Positions 33,378 to 48,600 of a stretch of DNA of 64,000 nt are shown here, piece by piece. The DNA comes from Carex sylvatica (lineage: Eukaryota > Streptophyta > Magnoliopsida > Poales > Cyperaceae). The notes under the pieces are model-generated. The model made no database searches, was not told the DNA's origin, and was given only the letters and a program-made list of their open reading frames with translations. Numbering within the stretch: the stretch's first letter is position 1; each line of letters starts with the position of its first letter. Made by a program: the position numbers and the translations under genes. Where the stretch lies: assembly GCA_964058845.1 (NCBI GenBank), contig CAXKVR010000002.1, forward strand, positions 351,001 to 415,000, written 5' to 3'.

Positions 33378-36300
33378 GTAAAGGTTGTGACATATGACCA
33401 TTTGAAAAACAAAAACTACAACAAAGACCTAGCAAACTCCAACATGTAAAGGCCAAGTCAGCTTTTGCTGACTTCTACCGAACAGGTACACCACACAGCC
33501 AAAAGGGAAAGAAATAACCGTGCAACCAAAAAAGCAAGGATATATTGTGAAGGAGACTTATCTTATAAGAGAAACCGCAAGGAAGTCACGCTTGTTGGAT
33601 GCGTGCCGTTTCAGGAAAGCAGCCCACTCCAAGGAGAGCTCCATCTACATAAACAAAGGTAAAGGTTGTGAGATATGACCATTTGAAAAACAAAAACTAC
33701 AACGAAGACCTAGCGAACTCCAACAAGTAAAGGCCAAGTCAGCTTTTGCTGACTTCTACCGGACAGGTACACGACACAGCCAAAACGGAAAGAAATACCG
33801 TGCAACTAAAAAAGCAAGGATATATTGTGAAGGAGACTTATCTTATAAGAGAAACCGCAAGGAAGTCACGGTTGTTGGATGCGTGCCGTTTCAGGAAAGC
33901 AGCCCACTCCGAGGAGAGCTCCATATACATAAACAAAGGTAAGGTTGTGAGATATGACCATTTCAAAAACAAAAACTATAACAAAGACCTAGCGAACTCC
34001 AACAAGTAAAGGCCAAGTCAGCTTTTGCTGACTTCTACCGGACAGGTACACGACACAGCCAAAATGGAAAGAAATACCGTGCAACTAAAAAAGCAAGGAT
34101 ATATTGTGAAGGAGACTTATCTTATAAGAGTAACCCTAAGGAAGTCACGCTTCTTGGATGCGTGCCGTTTCAGGAAAGCAGCCCACTCCAAGGAGAGCTC
34201 CATCTACATAAACAAAGGTAAAGGTTGTGAGACATGACCATTTGAAAAACAAAAACTATAACAAAGACCTAGCAAACTCCAACAAGTAAAGACCAAGTCA
34301 GCTTTTGCTGACTTCTACCGGACAGGTACACGACACAGCCAAAACGGAAAGAAATACCGTGCAACTAAAAAAGCAAGGATATATTGTGAAGGAGACTTAT
34401 CTTATAAGAGAAACCGCAAGGAAGTCACGGTTGTTGGATGCGTGCCGTTTCAGGAAAGCAGCCCACTCCGAGAAGAGCTCCATCTACATAAACAAAGGTA
34501 AAGGTTGTGAGACATGACCATTTGAAAAACAAAAACTATAACAAAGACCTAGCAAACTCCAACAAGTAAAGACCAAGTCAGCTTTTGCTGACTTCTACCG
34601 GACAGGTACACAACACAGCCAAAACGGAAAGAAATACCGTGCAACTAAAAAAGCAAGGATATATTGTGAAGGAGACTTATCTTATAAGAGTAACCCTAAG
34701 GAAGTCACGCTTGTTGGATGCGTGCCGTTTCAGGAAAGCAGCCCACTCCGAGGAGAGCTCCATCTACATAAACAAAGGTAAAGGTTGTGAGATATAACCA
34801 TTTGAAAAACTAAAACTACAACAAAGACCTAGCAAACTCCAACATGCAAAGGCCAAGTCAGCTTTTGCTGACTTCTACCGGACAGGTACACGACACAGCC
34901 AAAACGGAAAGAAATACCGTGCAACTAAAAAAGCAAGGATATATTGTGAAGGAGACTTATCTTATAAGAGAAACCGCAAGGAAGTCACGGTTGTTGGATG
35001 CGTGCCATTTCAGGAAAGCAGCCCACTCCAAGTAGAGCTCCATCTACATAAACAAAGGTAAAGGTTGTGAGACATGACCATTTGAAAAACAAAAACTATA
35101 ACAAAGACCTAGCAAACTCCAACAAGTAAAGACCAAGTCAGCTTTTGCTGACTTCTACCGGACAGGTACACGACACAGCCAAAACGGAAAGAAATACCGT
35201 GCAACTAAAAAAGCAAGGATATATTGTGAAGGAGACTTATCTTATAAGAGAAACCGCAAGGAAGTCACGGTTGTTGGATGCGTGCCGTTTCAGGAAAGCA
35301 GCCCACTCCGAGGAGAGCTCCATCTACATAAACAAAGGTAAGGTTGTGAGATATGACCATTTCAAAAACAAAAACTATAACAAAGACCTAGCGAACTCCA
35401 ACAAGTAAAGGCCAAGTCAGCTTTTGCTGACTTCTACCGGACAGGTACACGACACAGCCAAAACGGAAAGAAATACCGTGCAACTAAAAAAGCAAGGATA
35501 TATTGTGAAGGAGACTTATCTTATAAGAGTAACCCTAAGGAAGTCACGCTTCTTGGATGCGTGCCGTTTCAGGAAAGCAGCCCACTCCGAGGAGAGCTCC
35601 ATCTACATAAACAAAGGTAAAGGTTGTGAGACATGACCATTTGAAAAACTAAAACTACAACAAAGACCTAGCAAACTCCAACAAGTAAAGACCAAGTCAG
35701 CTTTTGCTGACTTCTACCGGACAGGTACACAACACAGCCAAAACGGAAAGAAATACCGTGCAACTAAAAAAGCAAGGATATATTGTGAAGGAGACTTATC
35801 TTATAAGAGAAACCGCAAGGAAGTCACGCTTGTTGGATGCGTGCCGTTTCAGGAAAACAGCCCACTCCAAGGAGAGCTCCATCTACATAAACAAAGGTAA
35901 AGGTTGTGAGATATGACCATTTGAAAAACTAAAACTACAACAAAGACCTAGCAAACTCCAACATGTAAAGGCCAAGTCAGCTTTTGCTGACTTCTACCGG
36001 ACAGGTACACGACACAGCCAAAACGGAAAGAAATACCGTGCAACAAAAAAAGCAAGGACATATTGTGAAGGAGACTTATCTTATAAGAGAAAACGCAAGG
36101 AAGTCACGCTTGTTGGATGCGTACCGTTTCAGGAAAGCAGCCCACTCCAAGGAGAGTTCCATCTACATAAACAAAGGTAAAGGTTGTGAGATATGACCAT
36201 TTGAAAAACAAAAACTACAACGAAGACCTAGCAAACTCCAACAAGTAAAGGCCAAGTCAGCTTTTGCTGACTTCTACCGGACAGGTACACGACACAGCCA

Positions 36301-36784
36301 AAACGGAAAGAAATAACCGTGCAACTAAAAAAGCAATGATAGATTGTGAAGGAGACTTATCTTATAAGAGAAAACGCAAGGAAGTCACGCTTGTTGGATG
36401 CGTGCCGTTTCAGGAAAGCAACCCACTCCAAGGAGAGCTCCATCTACATAAACAAAGGTAAAGGTTGTGAGATATGACCATTTGAAAAACTAAAACTACA
36501 ACAAAGACCTAGCAAACTCCAACATGTAAAGGCCAAGTCAGCTTTTGCTGACTTCTACCGGACAGGTACACGACACAGCCAAAACGGAAAGAAATAACCG
36601 TGCAACTAAAAAAGCGAGGATATATTGTGAAGGAGACTTATCTTATAAGAGAAACCGCAAGGAAGTCACGCTTGTTGGATGCGTGCCGTTTCAGGAAAGC
36701 AGCCCACTCCGAGGAGAGCTCCATCTACATAAACAAAGGTAAAGGTTGTGAGATATGACCATTTGAAAAACTAAAACTACAACA

Positions 36785-39700
36785 AAGACCTAGCAAACTC
36801 CAACATGCAAAGGCCAAGTCAGCTTCTGCTGACTTCTACCGGACAGGTACACGACATAGCCAAAACGGAAAGAAATACCGTGCAACTAAAAAAGTAAGGA
36901 TATATTGTGAAGGAGACTTATCTTATAAGAGAAACCGCAAGGAAGTCACGGTTGTTGGATGCGTGCCGTTTCAGGAAAGCAGTCCACTCCGAGAAGAGCT
37001 CCATCTACATAAACAAAGGTAAGGTTGTGAGATATGACCATTTGAAAAACTAAAACTACAACAAAGATCTAGCAAACTCCAACATGCAAAGGCCAAGTCA
37101 GCTTTTGCTGACTTCTACCGGACAGGTACACGACACAGCCAAAACGGAAAGAAATACCGTGCAACTAAAAAAACAAGGATATATTGTGAAGGAGACTTGT
37201 CTTATAAGAGAAACCGCAAGGAAGTCACGGTTGTTGGATGCGTGCCGTTTCAGGAAAGCAGCCCACTCCGAGGAGAGCTCCATCTACATAAACAAAGGTA
37301 AAGGTTGTGAGATATGACCATTTGAAAAACTAAAACTACAACAAAGACCTAGCAAACTCCAACATGCAAAGGCCAAGTCAGCTTTTGCTGACTTCTACCG
37401 GACAGGTACACGACACAGCCAAAACGGAAAGAAATACCGTGCAACTAAAAAAGCAAGGATATATTGTGAAGGAGACTTATCTTATAAGAGAAACCGCAAG
37501 GAAGTCACGGTTGTTGGATGCGTGCCGTTTCAGGAAAGCAGCCCACTCCGAGAAGAGCTCCATCTACATAAACAAAGGTAAGGTTGTGAGATATGACCAT
37601 TTGAAAAACTAAAACTACAACAAAGATCTAGCAAACTCCAACATGCAAAGGCCAAGTCAGCTTTTGCTGACTTCTACCAGACAGGTACACGACACAGCCA
37701 AAACGGAAAGAAATACTGTGCAACTAAAAAAACAAGGATATATTGTGAAGGAGACTTATCTTATAAGAGAAACCGCAAGGAAGTCACGGTTGTTGGATGC
37801 GTGCCGTTTCAGGAAAGCAGCCCACTCCGAGGAGAGCTCCATCTACATAAACAAAGGTAAAGTTTGTGAGATATGACCATTTGAAAAACTAAAACTACAA
37901 CAAAGACCTAGCAAACTCCAACATGTAAAGGCCAAGTCAGCTTTTGCTGACTTCTACCGGACAGGTACACGACACAGCCAAAACGGAAAGAAATAACCGT
38001 GCAACTAAAAAGCAAGGACATATTATGAAGGAGACTTATCTTATAAGAGAAACCGCAAGGAAATCACGCTTGTTGGATGCGTGCCGTTTCAGGAAAACAG
38101 CCCACTCCAAGGAGAGCTCCATCTACATAAACAAAGGTAAAGGTTGTGAGATATGACCATTTGAAAAACTAAAACTACAACAAAGACCTAGCAAACTCCA
38201 ACATGTAAAGGCCAAGTCAGCTTTTGCTGACTTCTACCGGACAGGTACACGACACAGCCAAAACGGAAAGAAATAACCGTGCAACTAAAAAGCAAGGACA
38301 TATTGTGAAGGAGACTTATCTTATAAGAGAAACCGCAAGGAAGTCACGGTTGTTGGATGCGTGCCGTTTCAGGAAAGCAGCCCACTCCAAGGAGAGCTCC
38401 ATCTACATAAACAAAGGTAAAGGTTGTGAGACATGACCATTTGAAAAACAAAAACTATAACAAAGACCTAGCAAACTCCAACAAGTAAAGACCAAGTCAG
38501 CTTTTGCTGACTTCTACCGGACAGGTACACGACACAGCCAAAACGGAAAGAAATACCGTGCAACTAAAAAAGCAAAGATATATTGTGAAGGAGACTTATC
38601 TTATAAGAGTAACCCTAAGGAAGTCACGCTTGTTGGATGCGTGCCGTTTCAGGAAAGCAGCCCACTCCGAGGAGAGCTCCATCTACATAAACAAAGGTAA
38701 AGGTTGTGAGATATGACCATTTGAAAAACTAAAACTACAACAAAGACCTAGCAAACTCCAACATGCAAAGGCCAAGTCAGCTTCTGCTGACTTCTACCGG
38801 ACAGGTACACGACATAGCCAAAACGGAAAGAAATACCGTGCAACTAAAAAAGTAAGGATATATTGTGAAGGAGACTTATCTTATAAGAGAAACCGCAAGG
38901 AAGTCACGGTTGTTGGATGCGTGCCGTTTCAGGAAAGCAGTCCACTCCGAGAAGAGCTCCATCTACATAAACAAAGGTAAGGTTGTGAGATATGACCATT
39001 TGAAAAACTAAAACTACAACAAAGATCTAGCAAACTCCAACATGCAAAGGCCAAGTCAGCTTTTGCTGACTTCTACCGGACAGGTACACGACACAGCCAA
39101 AACGGAAAGAAATACCGTGCAACTAAAAAAACAAGGATATATTGTGAAGGAGACTTGTCTTATAAGAGAAACCGCAAGGAAGTCACGGTTGTTGGATGCG
39201 TGCCGTTTCAGGAAAGCAGCCCACTCCGAGGAGAGCTCCATCTACATAAACAAAGGTAAAGGTTGTGAGATATGACCATTTGAAAAACTAAAACTACAAC
39301 AAAGACCTAGCAAACTCCAACATGCAAAGGCCAAGTCAGCTTTTGCTGACTTCTACCGGACAGGTACACGACACAGCCAAAACGGAAAGAAATACCGTGC
39401 AACTAAAAAAGCAAGGATATATTGTGAAGGAGACTTATCTTATAAGAGAAACCGCAAGGAAGTCACGGTTGTTGGATGCGTGCCGTTTCAGGAAAGCAGC
39501 CCACTCCGAGAAGAGCTCCATCTACATAAACAAAGGTAAGGTTGTGAGATATGACCATTTGAAAAACTAAAACTACAACAAAGATCTAGCAAACTCCAAC
39601 ATGCAAAGGCCAAGTCAGCTTTTGCTGACTTCTACCAGACAGGTACACGACACAGCCAAAACGGAAAGAAATACCGTGCAACTAAAAAAACAAGGATATA

Positions 39701-39858
39701 TTGTGAAGGAGACTTATCTTATAAGAGAAACCGCAAGGAAGTCACGGTTGTTGGATGCGTGCCGTTTCAGGAAAGCAGCCCACTCCGAGGAGAGCTCCAT
39801 CTACATAAACAAAGGTAAAGTTTGTGAGATATGACCATTTGAAAAACTAAAACTACAA
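36785..39858 (+). repeat. Seven-monomer duplication in array 2 (1,958 bp period)
   Basis: Four successive monomers at 36825, 37105, 37385 and 37664 (marked by the CTTCTGCTGAC loop variant, GACTTGTCTT, AGAAGAGCTCC and TACCAGACAG) recur at 38783, 39063, 39343 and 39622 with one or very few changes. The next monomers of each block differ. Confidence 0.75.
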
Positions 39859-42800
39859 CAAAGACCTAGCAAACTCCAACATGTAAAGGCCAAGTCAGCT
39901 TTTGCTGACTTCTACCGGACAGGTACACGACACAGCCAAAACGGAAAGAAATAACCGTGCAACCAAAAAAGGAAGGATATATTGTGAAGGAGACTTATCT
40001 TATAAGAGAAAATGCAAGGAAGTCATGCTTGTTGGATGCGTGCCGTTTCAGGAAAGCAGCCCATTCCAAGGAGAGCTCCATCTACATAAACAAAGGTAAA
40101 GGTTGTGAGACATGACCATTTGAAAAACAAAAACTATAACAAAGACCTAGCAAACTCCAACAAGTAAAGACCAAGTCAGCTTTTGCTGACTTCTACCGGA
40201 CAGGTACACGACACAGCCAAAACGGAAAGAAATACCGTGCAACTAAAAAAGCAAGGATATATTGTGAAGGAGACTTATCTTATAAGAGTAACCCTAAGGA
40301 AGTCACGCTTGTTGGATGCGTGCCGTTTCAGGAAAGCAGCCCACTCCGAGGAGAGCTCCATCTACATAAACAAAGGTAAAGGTTGTGAGATATGACCATT
40401 TGAAAAACTAAAACTACAACAAAGACCTAGCAAACTCCAACATGCAAAGGCCAAGTCAGCTTTTGCTGACTTCTACCGGACAGGTACACGACACAGCCAA
40501 AACGGAAAGAAATAACCGTGCAACCAAAAAAGCAAGGATATATTGTGAAGGAGACTTATCTTATAAGAGTAACCCTAAGGAAGTCACGCTTGTTGGATGC
40601 GTGCCGTTTCAGGAAAGCAGCCCACTCCAAGGAGAGCTCCATCTACATAAACAAAGGTAAAGGTTGTGAGATATGACCATTTGAAAAACTAAAACTACAA
40701 CGAAGACCTAGCAAACTCCAACATGTAAAGGCCAAGTCAGCTTTTGCTGACTTCTACCGGACAGGTACACGACACAGTCAAAACGGAAAGAAATACCGTG
40801 CAACTAAAAAAACAAGGATATATTGTGAAGGAGACTTATCTTATAAGAGTAACCCTAAGGAAGTCACGCTTGTTGGATGCGTGCCGTTTCAGGAAAGCAG
40901 CCCACTCCGAGGAGAGCTCCATCTACATAAACAAAGGTAAAGTTTGTGAGATATGACCATTTGAAAAACTAAAACTACAACAAAGACCTAGCAAACTCCA
41001 ACATGTAAAGGCCAAGTCAGCTTTTGCTGACTTCTACCGGACAGGTACACGACACAGCCAAAACGGAAAGAAATAACCGTGCAACTAAAAAGCAAGGACA
41101 TATTGTGAAGGAGACTTATCTTATAAGAGAAACCGCAAGGAAGTCACGCTTGTTGGATGCGTGCCGTTTCAGGAAAACAGCCCACTCCAAGGAGAGCTCC
41201 ATCTACATAAACAAAGGTAAAGGTTGTGAGATATGACCATTTGAAAAACTATAACTACAACAAAGACCTAGCAAACTCCAACATGTAAAGGCCAAGTCAG
41301 CTTTTGCTGACTTCTACCGGACAGGTACACGACACAGCCAAAATGGAAAGAAATAACCGTGCAACTAAAAAGCAAGGACATATTGTGAAGGAGACTTATC
41401 TTATAAGAGAAACCGCAAGGAAGTCACGCTTGTTGGATGCGTGCCGTTTCAGGAAAACAGCCCACTCCAAGGAGAGCTCCATCTACATAAACAAAGGTAA
41501 AGGTTGTGAGATATGACCATTTGAAAAACTAAAACTACAACAAAGACCTAGCAAACTCCAACATGTAAAGGCCAAGTCAGCTTTTGCTGACTTCTACCGG
41601 ACAGGTACACGACACAGCCAAAACGGAAAGAAATAACCGTGCAACTAAAAAGCAAGGACATATTGTGAAGGAGACTTATCTTATAAGAGAAATCGCAAGG
41701 AAGTCACGCTTGTTGGATGCGTGCCGTTTCAGGAAAACAGCCCACTCCAAGGAGAGCTCCATCTACATAAACAAAGGTAAAGGTTGTGAGATATGACCAT
41801 TTGAAAAACTAAAACTACAACGAAGACCTAGCAAACTCCAACAAGTAAAGGCCAAGTCAGCTTTTGCTGACTTCTACCGGACAGGTACACGACACAGCCA
41901 AAACGGAAAGAAATAACCGTGCAACAAAAAAAGCAAGGACATATTGTGAAGGAGACTTATCTTATAAGAGAAAACGCAAGGAAGTCACGCTTGTTGGATG
42001 CGTGCCGTTTCAGGAAAGCAGCCCACTCCAAGGAGAGCTCCATCTACATAAACAAAGGTAAAGGTTGTGAGATATGACCATTTGAAAAACTAAAACTACA
42101 ACGAAGACCTAGCAAACTCCAACAAGTAAAGGCCAAGTCAGCTTTTGCTGACTTCTACCGGACAGGTACACGACACAGCCAAAACGGAAAGAAATAACCG
42201 TGCAACAAAAAAAGCAAAGACATATTGTGAAGGAGACTTATCTTATAAGAGAAACCGCAAGGAAGTCACGCTTGTTGGATGCGTGCCGTTTCAGGAAAGC
42301 AGCCCACTCCAAGGAGAGCTCCATCTACATAAACAAAGGTAAAGGTTGTGAGATATGACCATTTGAAAAACTAAAACTACAACGAAGACCTAGCAAACTC
42401 CAACATGTAAAGGCCAAGTCAGCTTTTGCTGACTTCTACCGGACAGGTACACGACACAGCCAAAACGGAAAGAAATAACCGTGCAACTAAAAAGCAAGGA
42501 CATATTGTGAAGGAGACTTATCTTATAAGAGAAACCGCAAGGAAGTCACGCTTGTTGGATGCGTGCCGTTTCAGGAAAACAGCCCACTCCAAGGAGAGCT
42601 CCATCTACATAAACAAAGGTAAAGGTTGTGAGATATGACCATTTGAAAAACTAAAACTACAACAAAGACCTAGCAAACTCCAACATGTAAAGGCCAAGTC
42701 AGCTTTTGCTGACTTCTACCGGACAGGTACACGACACAGCCAAAACGGAAAGAAATAACCGTGCAACTAAAAAGCAAGGACATATTGTGAAGGAGACTTA

Positions 42801-43266
42801 TCTTATAAGAGAAATCGCAAGGAAGTCACGCTTGTTGGATGCGTGCCGTTTCAGGAAAACAGCCCACTCCAAGGAGAGCTCCATCTACATAAACAAAGGT
42901 AAAGGTTGTGAGATATGACCATTTGAAAAACAAAAACTACAACGAAGACCTAGCAAACTCCAACAAGTAAAGGCCAAGTCAGCTTTTGCTGACTTCTACC
43001 GGACAGGTACACGACACAGCCAAAACGGAAAGAAATAACCGTGCAACAAAAAAAGCAAGGACATATTGTGAAGGAGACTTATCTTATAAGAGAAAACGCA
43101 AGGAAGTCACGCTTGTTGGATGCGTGCCGTTTCAGGAAAGCAGCCCACTCCAAGGAGAGCTCCATCTACATAAACAAAGGTAAAGGTTGTGAGATATGAC
43201 CATTTGAAAAACAAAAACTACAACGAAGACCTAGCAAACTCCAACATGTAAAGGCCAAGTCAGCTT

Positions 43267-46200
43267 TTGCTGACTTCTACCGGACAGGTACACGACACAG
43301 CCAAAACGAAAAGAAATGACCGTGCAACAAAAAAAGCAAGGACATATTGTGAAGGAGACTTATCTTATAAGAGAAACCGCAAGGAAGTCACGGCTGCTGG
43401 ATGCGTGCCGTTTCAGGAAAGCAGCCCACTCCGAGGAGAGCTCCATCTACATAAACAAAGGTAAAGGTTGTGAGATATGACCATTTGAAAAACTAAAACT
43501 ACAACAAAGACCTAGCAAACTCCAACATGTAAAGGCCAAGTCAGCTTTTGCTGACTTCTACCGGACAGGTACACGACACAGCCAAAACGGAAAGAAATAA
43601 CCGTGCAACTAAAAAAGCGAGGATATATTGTGAAGGAGACTTATCTTATAAGAGAAACCGCAAGGAAGTCACGCTTGTTGGATGCGTGCCGTTTCAGGAA
43701 AGCAGCCCACTCCAAGGAGAGCTCCATCTACATAAACAAAAGTAAAGGTTGTGAGATATGACCATTTGAAAAACTAAAAGTATAACAAAGACCTAGCAAA
43801 CTCCAACATGTAAAGGCCAAGTCAGCTTTTGCTGACTTCTACCGGACAGGTACACGACACAGCGAAAACGGAAAGAAATAACCGTGCAACCAAAAAAGAA
43901 AGGATATATTGTGAAGGAGACTTATCTTATAAGAGAAACCGCAAGGAAGTCACGCTTGTTGGATGCGTGCCGTTTCAGGAAAGCAGCCCACTCCAAGGAG
44001 AGCTCCATCTACATAAACAAAGGTAAAGGTTGTGAGATATGACCATTTGAAAAACAAAAACTACAACAAAGACCTAGCAAACTCCAACATGTAAAGGCCA
44101 AGTCAGCTTTTGCTGACTTCTACCGGACAGGTACACGACACAGCCAAAACGGAAAGAAATAACCGTGCAACTAAAAAGCAAGGACATATTGTGAACGAGA
44201 CTTATCTTATAAGAGAAACCGCAAGGAAGTCACGCTTGTTGGATGCGTGCCGTTTCAGGAAAACAGCCCACTCCAAGGAGAGCTCCATCTACATAAACAA
44301 AGGTAAAGGTTGTGAGATATGACCATTTGAAAAACAAAAACTACAACGAAGACCTAGCAAACTCTAACAAGTAAAGGCCAAGTCAGCTTTTGCTGACTTC
44401 TACCGGACAGGTACACGACACAGCGAAAACGGAAAGAAATAACCGTGCAACAAAAAAAGCAAGGACATATTGTGAAGGAGACTTATCTTATAAGAGAAAA
44501 CGCAAGGAAGTCACGCTTGTTGGATGCGTGCCGTTTCAGGAAAACAGCCCACTCCAAGGAGAGCTCCATCTACATAAACAAAGGTAAAGGTTGTGAGATA
44601 TGACCATTTGAAAAACAAAAACTACAACGAAGACCTAGCAAACTCTAACAAGTAAAGGCCAAGTCAGCTTTTGCTGACTTCTACCGGACAGGTACACGAC
44701 ACAGCGAAAACGGAAAGAAATAACCGTGCAACCAAAAAAGAAAGGATATATTGTGAAGGAGACTTATCTTATAAGAGAAACCGCAAGGAAGTCACGCTTG
44801 TTGGATGCGTGCCGTTTCAGGAAAGCAGCCCACTCCAAGGAGAGCTCCATCTACATAAACAAAGGTAAAGGTTGTGAGATATGACCATTTGAAAAACAAA
44901 AACTACAACAAAGACCTAGCAAACTCCAACATGTAAAGGCCAAGTCAGCTTTTGCTGACTTCTACCGGACAGGTACACGACACAGCCAAAACGGAAAGAA
45001 ATAACCGTGCAACTAAAAAGCAAGGACATATTGTGAACGAGACTTATCTTATAAGAGAAACCGCAAGGAAGTCACGCTTGTTGGATGCGTGCCGTTTCAG
45101 GAAAACAGCCCACTCCAAGGAGAGCTCCATCTACATAAACAAAGGTAAAGGTTGTGAGATATGACCATTTGAAAAACAAAAACTACAACGAAGACCTAGC
45201 AAACTCCAACAAGTAAAGGCCAAGTCAGCTTTTGCTGACTTCTACCGGACAGGTACACGACACAGCGAAAACGGAAAGAAATAACCGTGCAACCAAAAAA
45301 GCAAGGATATATTGTGAATGAGACTTATCTTATAAGAGAAACCGCAAGGAAGTCACGCTTGTTGGATGCGTGCCGTTTCAGGAAAGCAGCCCACTCCAAG
45401 GAGAGCTCCATCTACATAAACAAAGGTAAAGGTTGTGAGATATGACCATTTGAAAAACAAAAACTACAACGAAGACCTAGCAAACTCCAACATGTAAAGG
45501 CCAAGTCAGCTTTTGCTGACTTCTACCGGACAGGTACACGACACAGCCAAAACGAAAAGAAATGACCGTGCAACAAAAAAAGCAAGGACATATTGTGAAG
45601 GAGACTTATCTTATAAGAGAAACCGCAAGGAAGTCACGGCTGCTGGATGCGTGCCGTTTCAGGAAAGCAGCCCACTCCGAGGAGAGCTCCATCTACATAA
45701 ACAAAGGTAAAGGTTGTGAGATATGACCATTTGAAAAACTAAAACTACAACAAAGACCTAGCAAACTCCAACATGTAAAGGCCAAGTCAGCTTCTGCTGA
45801 CTTCTACCGGACAGGTACACGACACAGCCAAAACGGAAAGAAATAACCGTGCAACTAAAAAAGCGAGGATATATTGTGAAGGAGACTTATCTTATAAGAG
45901 AAACCGCAAGGAAGTCACGCTTGTTGGATGCGTGCCGTTTCAGGAAAGCAGCCCACTCCAAGGAGAGCTCCATCTACATAAACAAAAGTAAAGGTTGTGA
46001 GATATGACCATTTGAAAAACTAAAAGTATAACAAAGACCTAGCAAACTCCAACATGTAAAGGCCAAGTCAGCTTTTGCTGACTTCTACCGGACAGGTACA
46101 CGACACAGCGAAAACGGAAAGAAATAACCGTGCAACCAAAAAAGCAAGGATATATTGTGAAGGAGACTTATCTTATAAGAGAAACCGCAAGGAAGTCACG

Positions 46201-48600
46201 CTTGTTGGATGCGTGCCGTTTCAGGAAAGCAGCCCACTCCAAGGAGAGCTCCATCTACATAAACAAAGGTAAAGGTTGTGAGATATGACCATTTGAAAAA
46301 CAAAAACTACAACAAAGACCTAGCAAACTCGAACATGTAAAGGCCAAGTCAGCTTTTGCTGACTTCTACCGGACAGGTACACGACACAGCCAAAACGGAA
46401 AGAAATAACCGTGCAACTAAAAAGCAAGGACATATTGTGAACGAGACTTATCTTATAAGAGAAACCGCAAGGAAGTCACGCTTGTTGGATGCGTGCCGTT
46501 TCAGGAAAACAGCCCACTCCAAGGAGAGCTCCATCTACATAAACAAAGGTAAAGGTTGTGAGATATGACCATTTGAAAAACAAAAACTACAACGAAGACC
46601 TAGCAAACTCTAACAAGTAAAGGCCAAGTCAGCTTTTGCTGACTTCTACCGGACAGGTACACGACACAGCGAAAACGGAAAGAAATAACCGTGCAACTAA
46701 AAAGCAAGGACATATTGTGAACGAGACTTATCTTATAAGAGAAACCGCAAGGAAGTCACGCTTGTTGGATGCGTGCCGTTTCAGGAAAACAGCCCACTCC
46801 AAGGAGAGCTCCATCTACATAAACAAAGGTAAAGGTTGTGAGATATGACCATTTGAAAAACAAAAACTACAACGAAGACCTAGCAAACTCTAACAAGTAA
46901 AGGCCAAGTCAGCTTTTGCTGACTTCTACCGGACAGGTACACGACACAGCGAAAACGGAAAGAAATAACCGTGCAACAAAAAAAGCAAGGACATATTGTG
47001 AAGGAGACTTATCTTATAAGAGAAAACGCAAGGAAGTCACGCTTGTTGGATGCGTACCGTTTCAGGAAAGCAGCCCACTCCAAGGAGAGTTCCATCTACA
47101 TAAACAAAGGTAAAGGTTGTGAGATATGACCATTTGAAAAACAAAAACTACAACGAAGACCTAGCAAACTCCAACAAGTAAAGGCCAAGTCAGCTTTTGC
47201 TGACTTCTACCGGACAGGTACACGACACAGCCAAAACGGAAAGAAATAACCGTGCAACTAAAAAAGCAATGATAGATTGTGAAGGAGACTTATCTTATAA
47301 GAGAAAACGCAAGGAAGTCACGCTTGTTGGATGCGTGCCGTTTCAGGAAAGCAACCCACTCCAAGGAGAGCTCCATCTACATAAACAAAGGTAAAGGTTG
47401 TGAGATATGACCATTTGAAAAACAAAAACTACAACAAAGACCTAGCAAACTCCAACATGTAAAGGCCAAGTCAGCTTTTGCTGACTTCTACCGGACAGGT
47501 ACACGACACAGCCAAAACGGAAAGAAATAACCGTGCAACTAAAAAGCAAGGACATATTGTGAACGAGACTTATCTTATAAGAGAAACCGCAAGGAAGTCA
47601 CGCTTGTTGGATGCGTGCCGTTTCAGGAAAACAGCCCACTCCAAGGAGAGCTCCATCTACATAAACAAAGGTAAAGGTTGTGAGATATGACCATTTGAAA
47701 AACAAAAACTACAACGAAGACCTAGCAAACTCCAACAAGTAAAGGCCAAGTCAGCTTTTGCTGACTTCTACCGGACAGGTACACGACACAGCGAAAACGG
47801 AAAGAAATAACCGTGCAACCAAAAAAGCAAGGATATATTGTGAATGAGACTTATCTTATAAGAGAAACCGCAAGGAAGTCACGCTTGTTGGATGCGTGCC
47901 GTTTCAGGAAAGCAGCCCACTCCAAGGAGAGCTCCATCTACATAAACAAAGGTAAAGGTTGTGAGATATGACCATTTGAAAAACAAAAACTACAACGAAG
48001 ACCTAGCAAACTCCAACATGTAAAGGCCAAGTCAGCTTTTGCTGACTTCTACCGGACAGGTACACGACACAGCCAAAACGAAAAGAAATGACCGTGCAAC
48101 AAAAAAAGCAAGGACATATTGTGAAGGAGACTTATCTTATAAGAGAAACCGCAAGGAAGTCACGGCTGCTGGATGCGTGCCGTTTCAGGAAAGCAGCCCA
48201 CTCCGAGGAGAGCTCCATCTACATAAACAAAGGTAAAGGTTGTGAGATATGACCATTTGAAAAACTAAAACTACAACAAAGACCTAGCAAACTCCAACAT
48301 GTAAAGGCCAAGTCAGCTTTTGCTGACTTCTACCGGACAGGTACACGACACAGCCAAAACGGAAAGAAATAACCGTGCAACTAAAAAAGCGAGGATATAT
48401 TGTGAAGGAGACTTATCTTATAAGAGAAACCGCAAGGAAGTCACGCTTGTTGGATGCGTGCCGTTTCAGGAAAGCAGCCCACTCCAAGGAGAGCTCCATC
48501 TACATAAACAAAAGTAAAGGTTGTGAGATATGACCATTTGAAAAACTAAAAGTATAACAAAGACCTAGCAAACTCCAACATGTAAAGGCCAAGTCAGCTT
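43267..48600 (+). repeat. Eight- and nine-monomer higher-order repeat in array 2
   Basis: The monomer with AAACGAAAAGAAATGACC occurs at 43267, 45513 and 48039, spacings of 2,246 and 2,526 bp. Each time it is followed by a monomer ending ACAAAAGTAAAGG and CTAAAAGTATAAC (near 43740, 45987 and 48512). A nested 842-bp (three-monomer) repeat links 43829 to 44671 and 44110 to 44952. Confidence 0.75.

Noticed and set aside
37098..39241. Minus-strand 61-codon frames in the satellite (37098-37283 and 39056-39241)
   Set aside because: They exist only because one monomer variant (GACTTGTCTT) removes a stop; the second is a copy of the first by the 7-monomer duplication.
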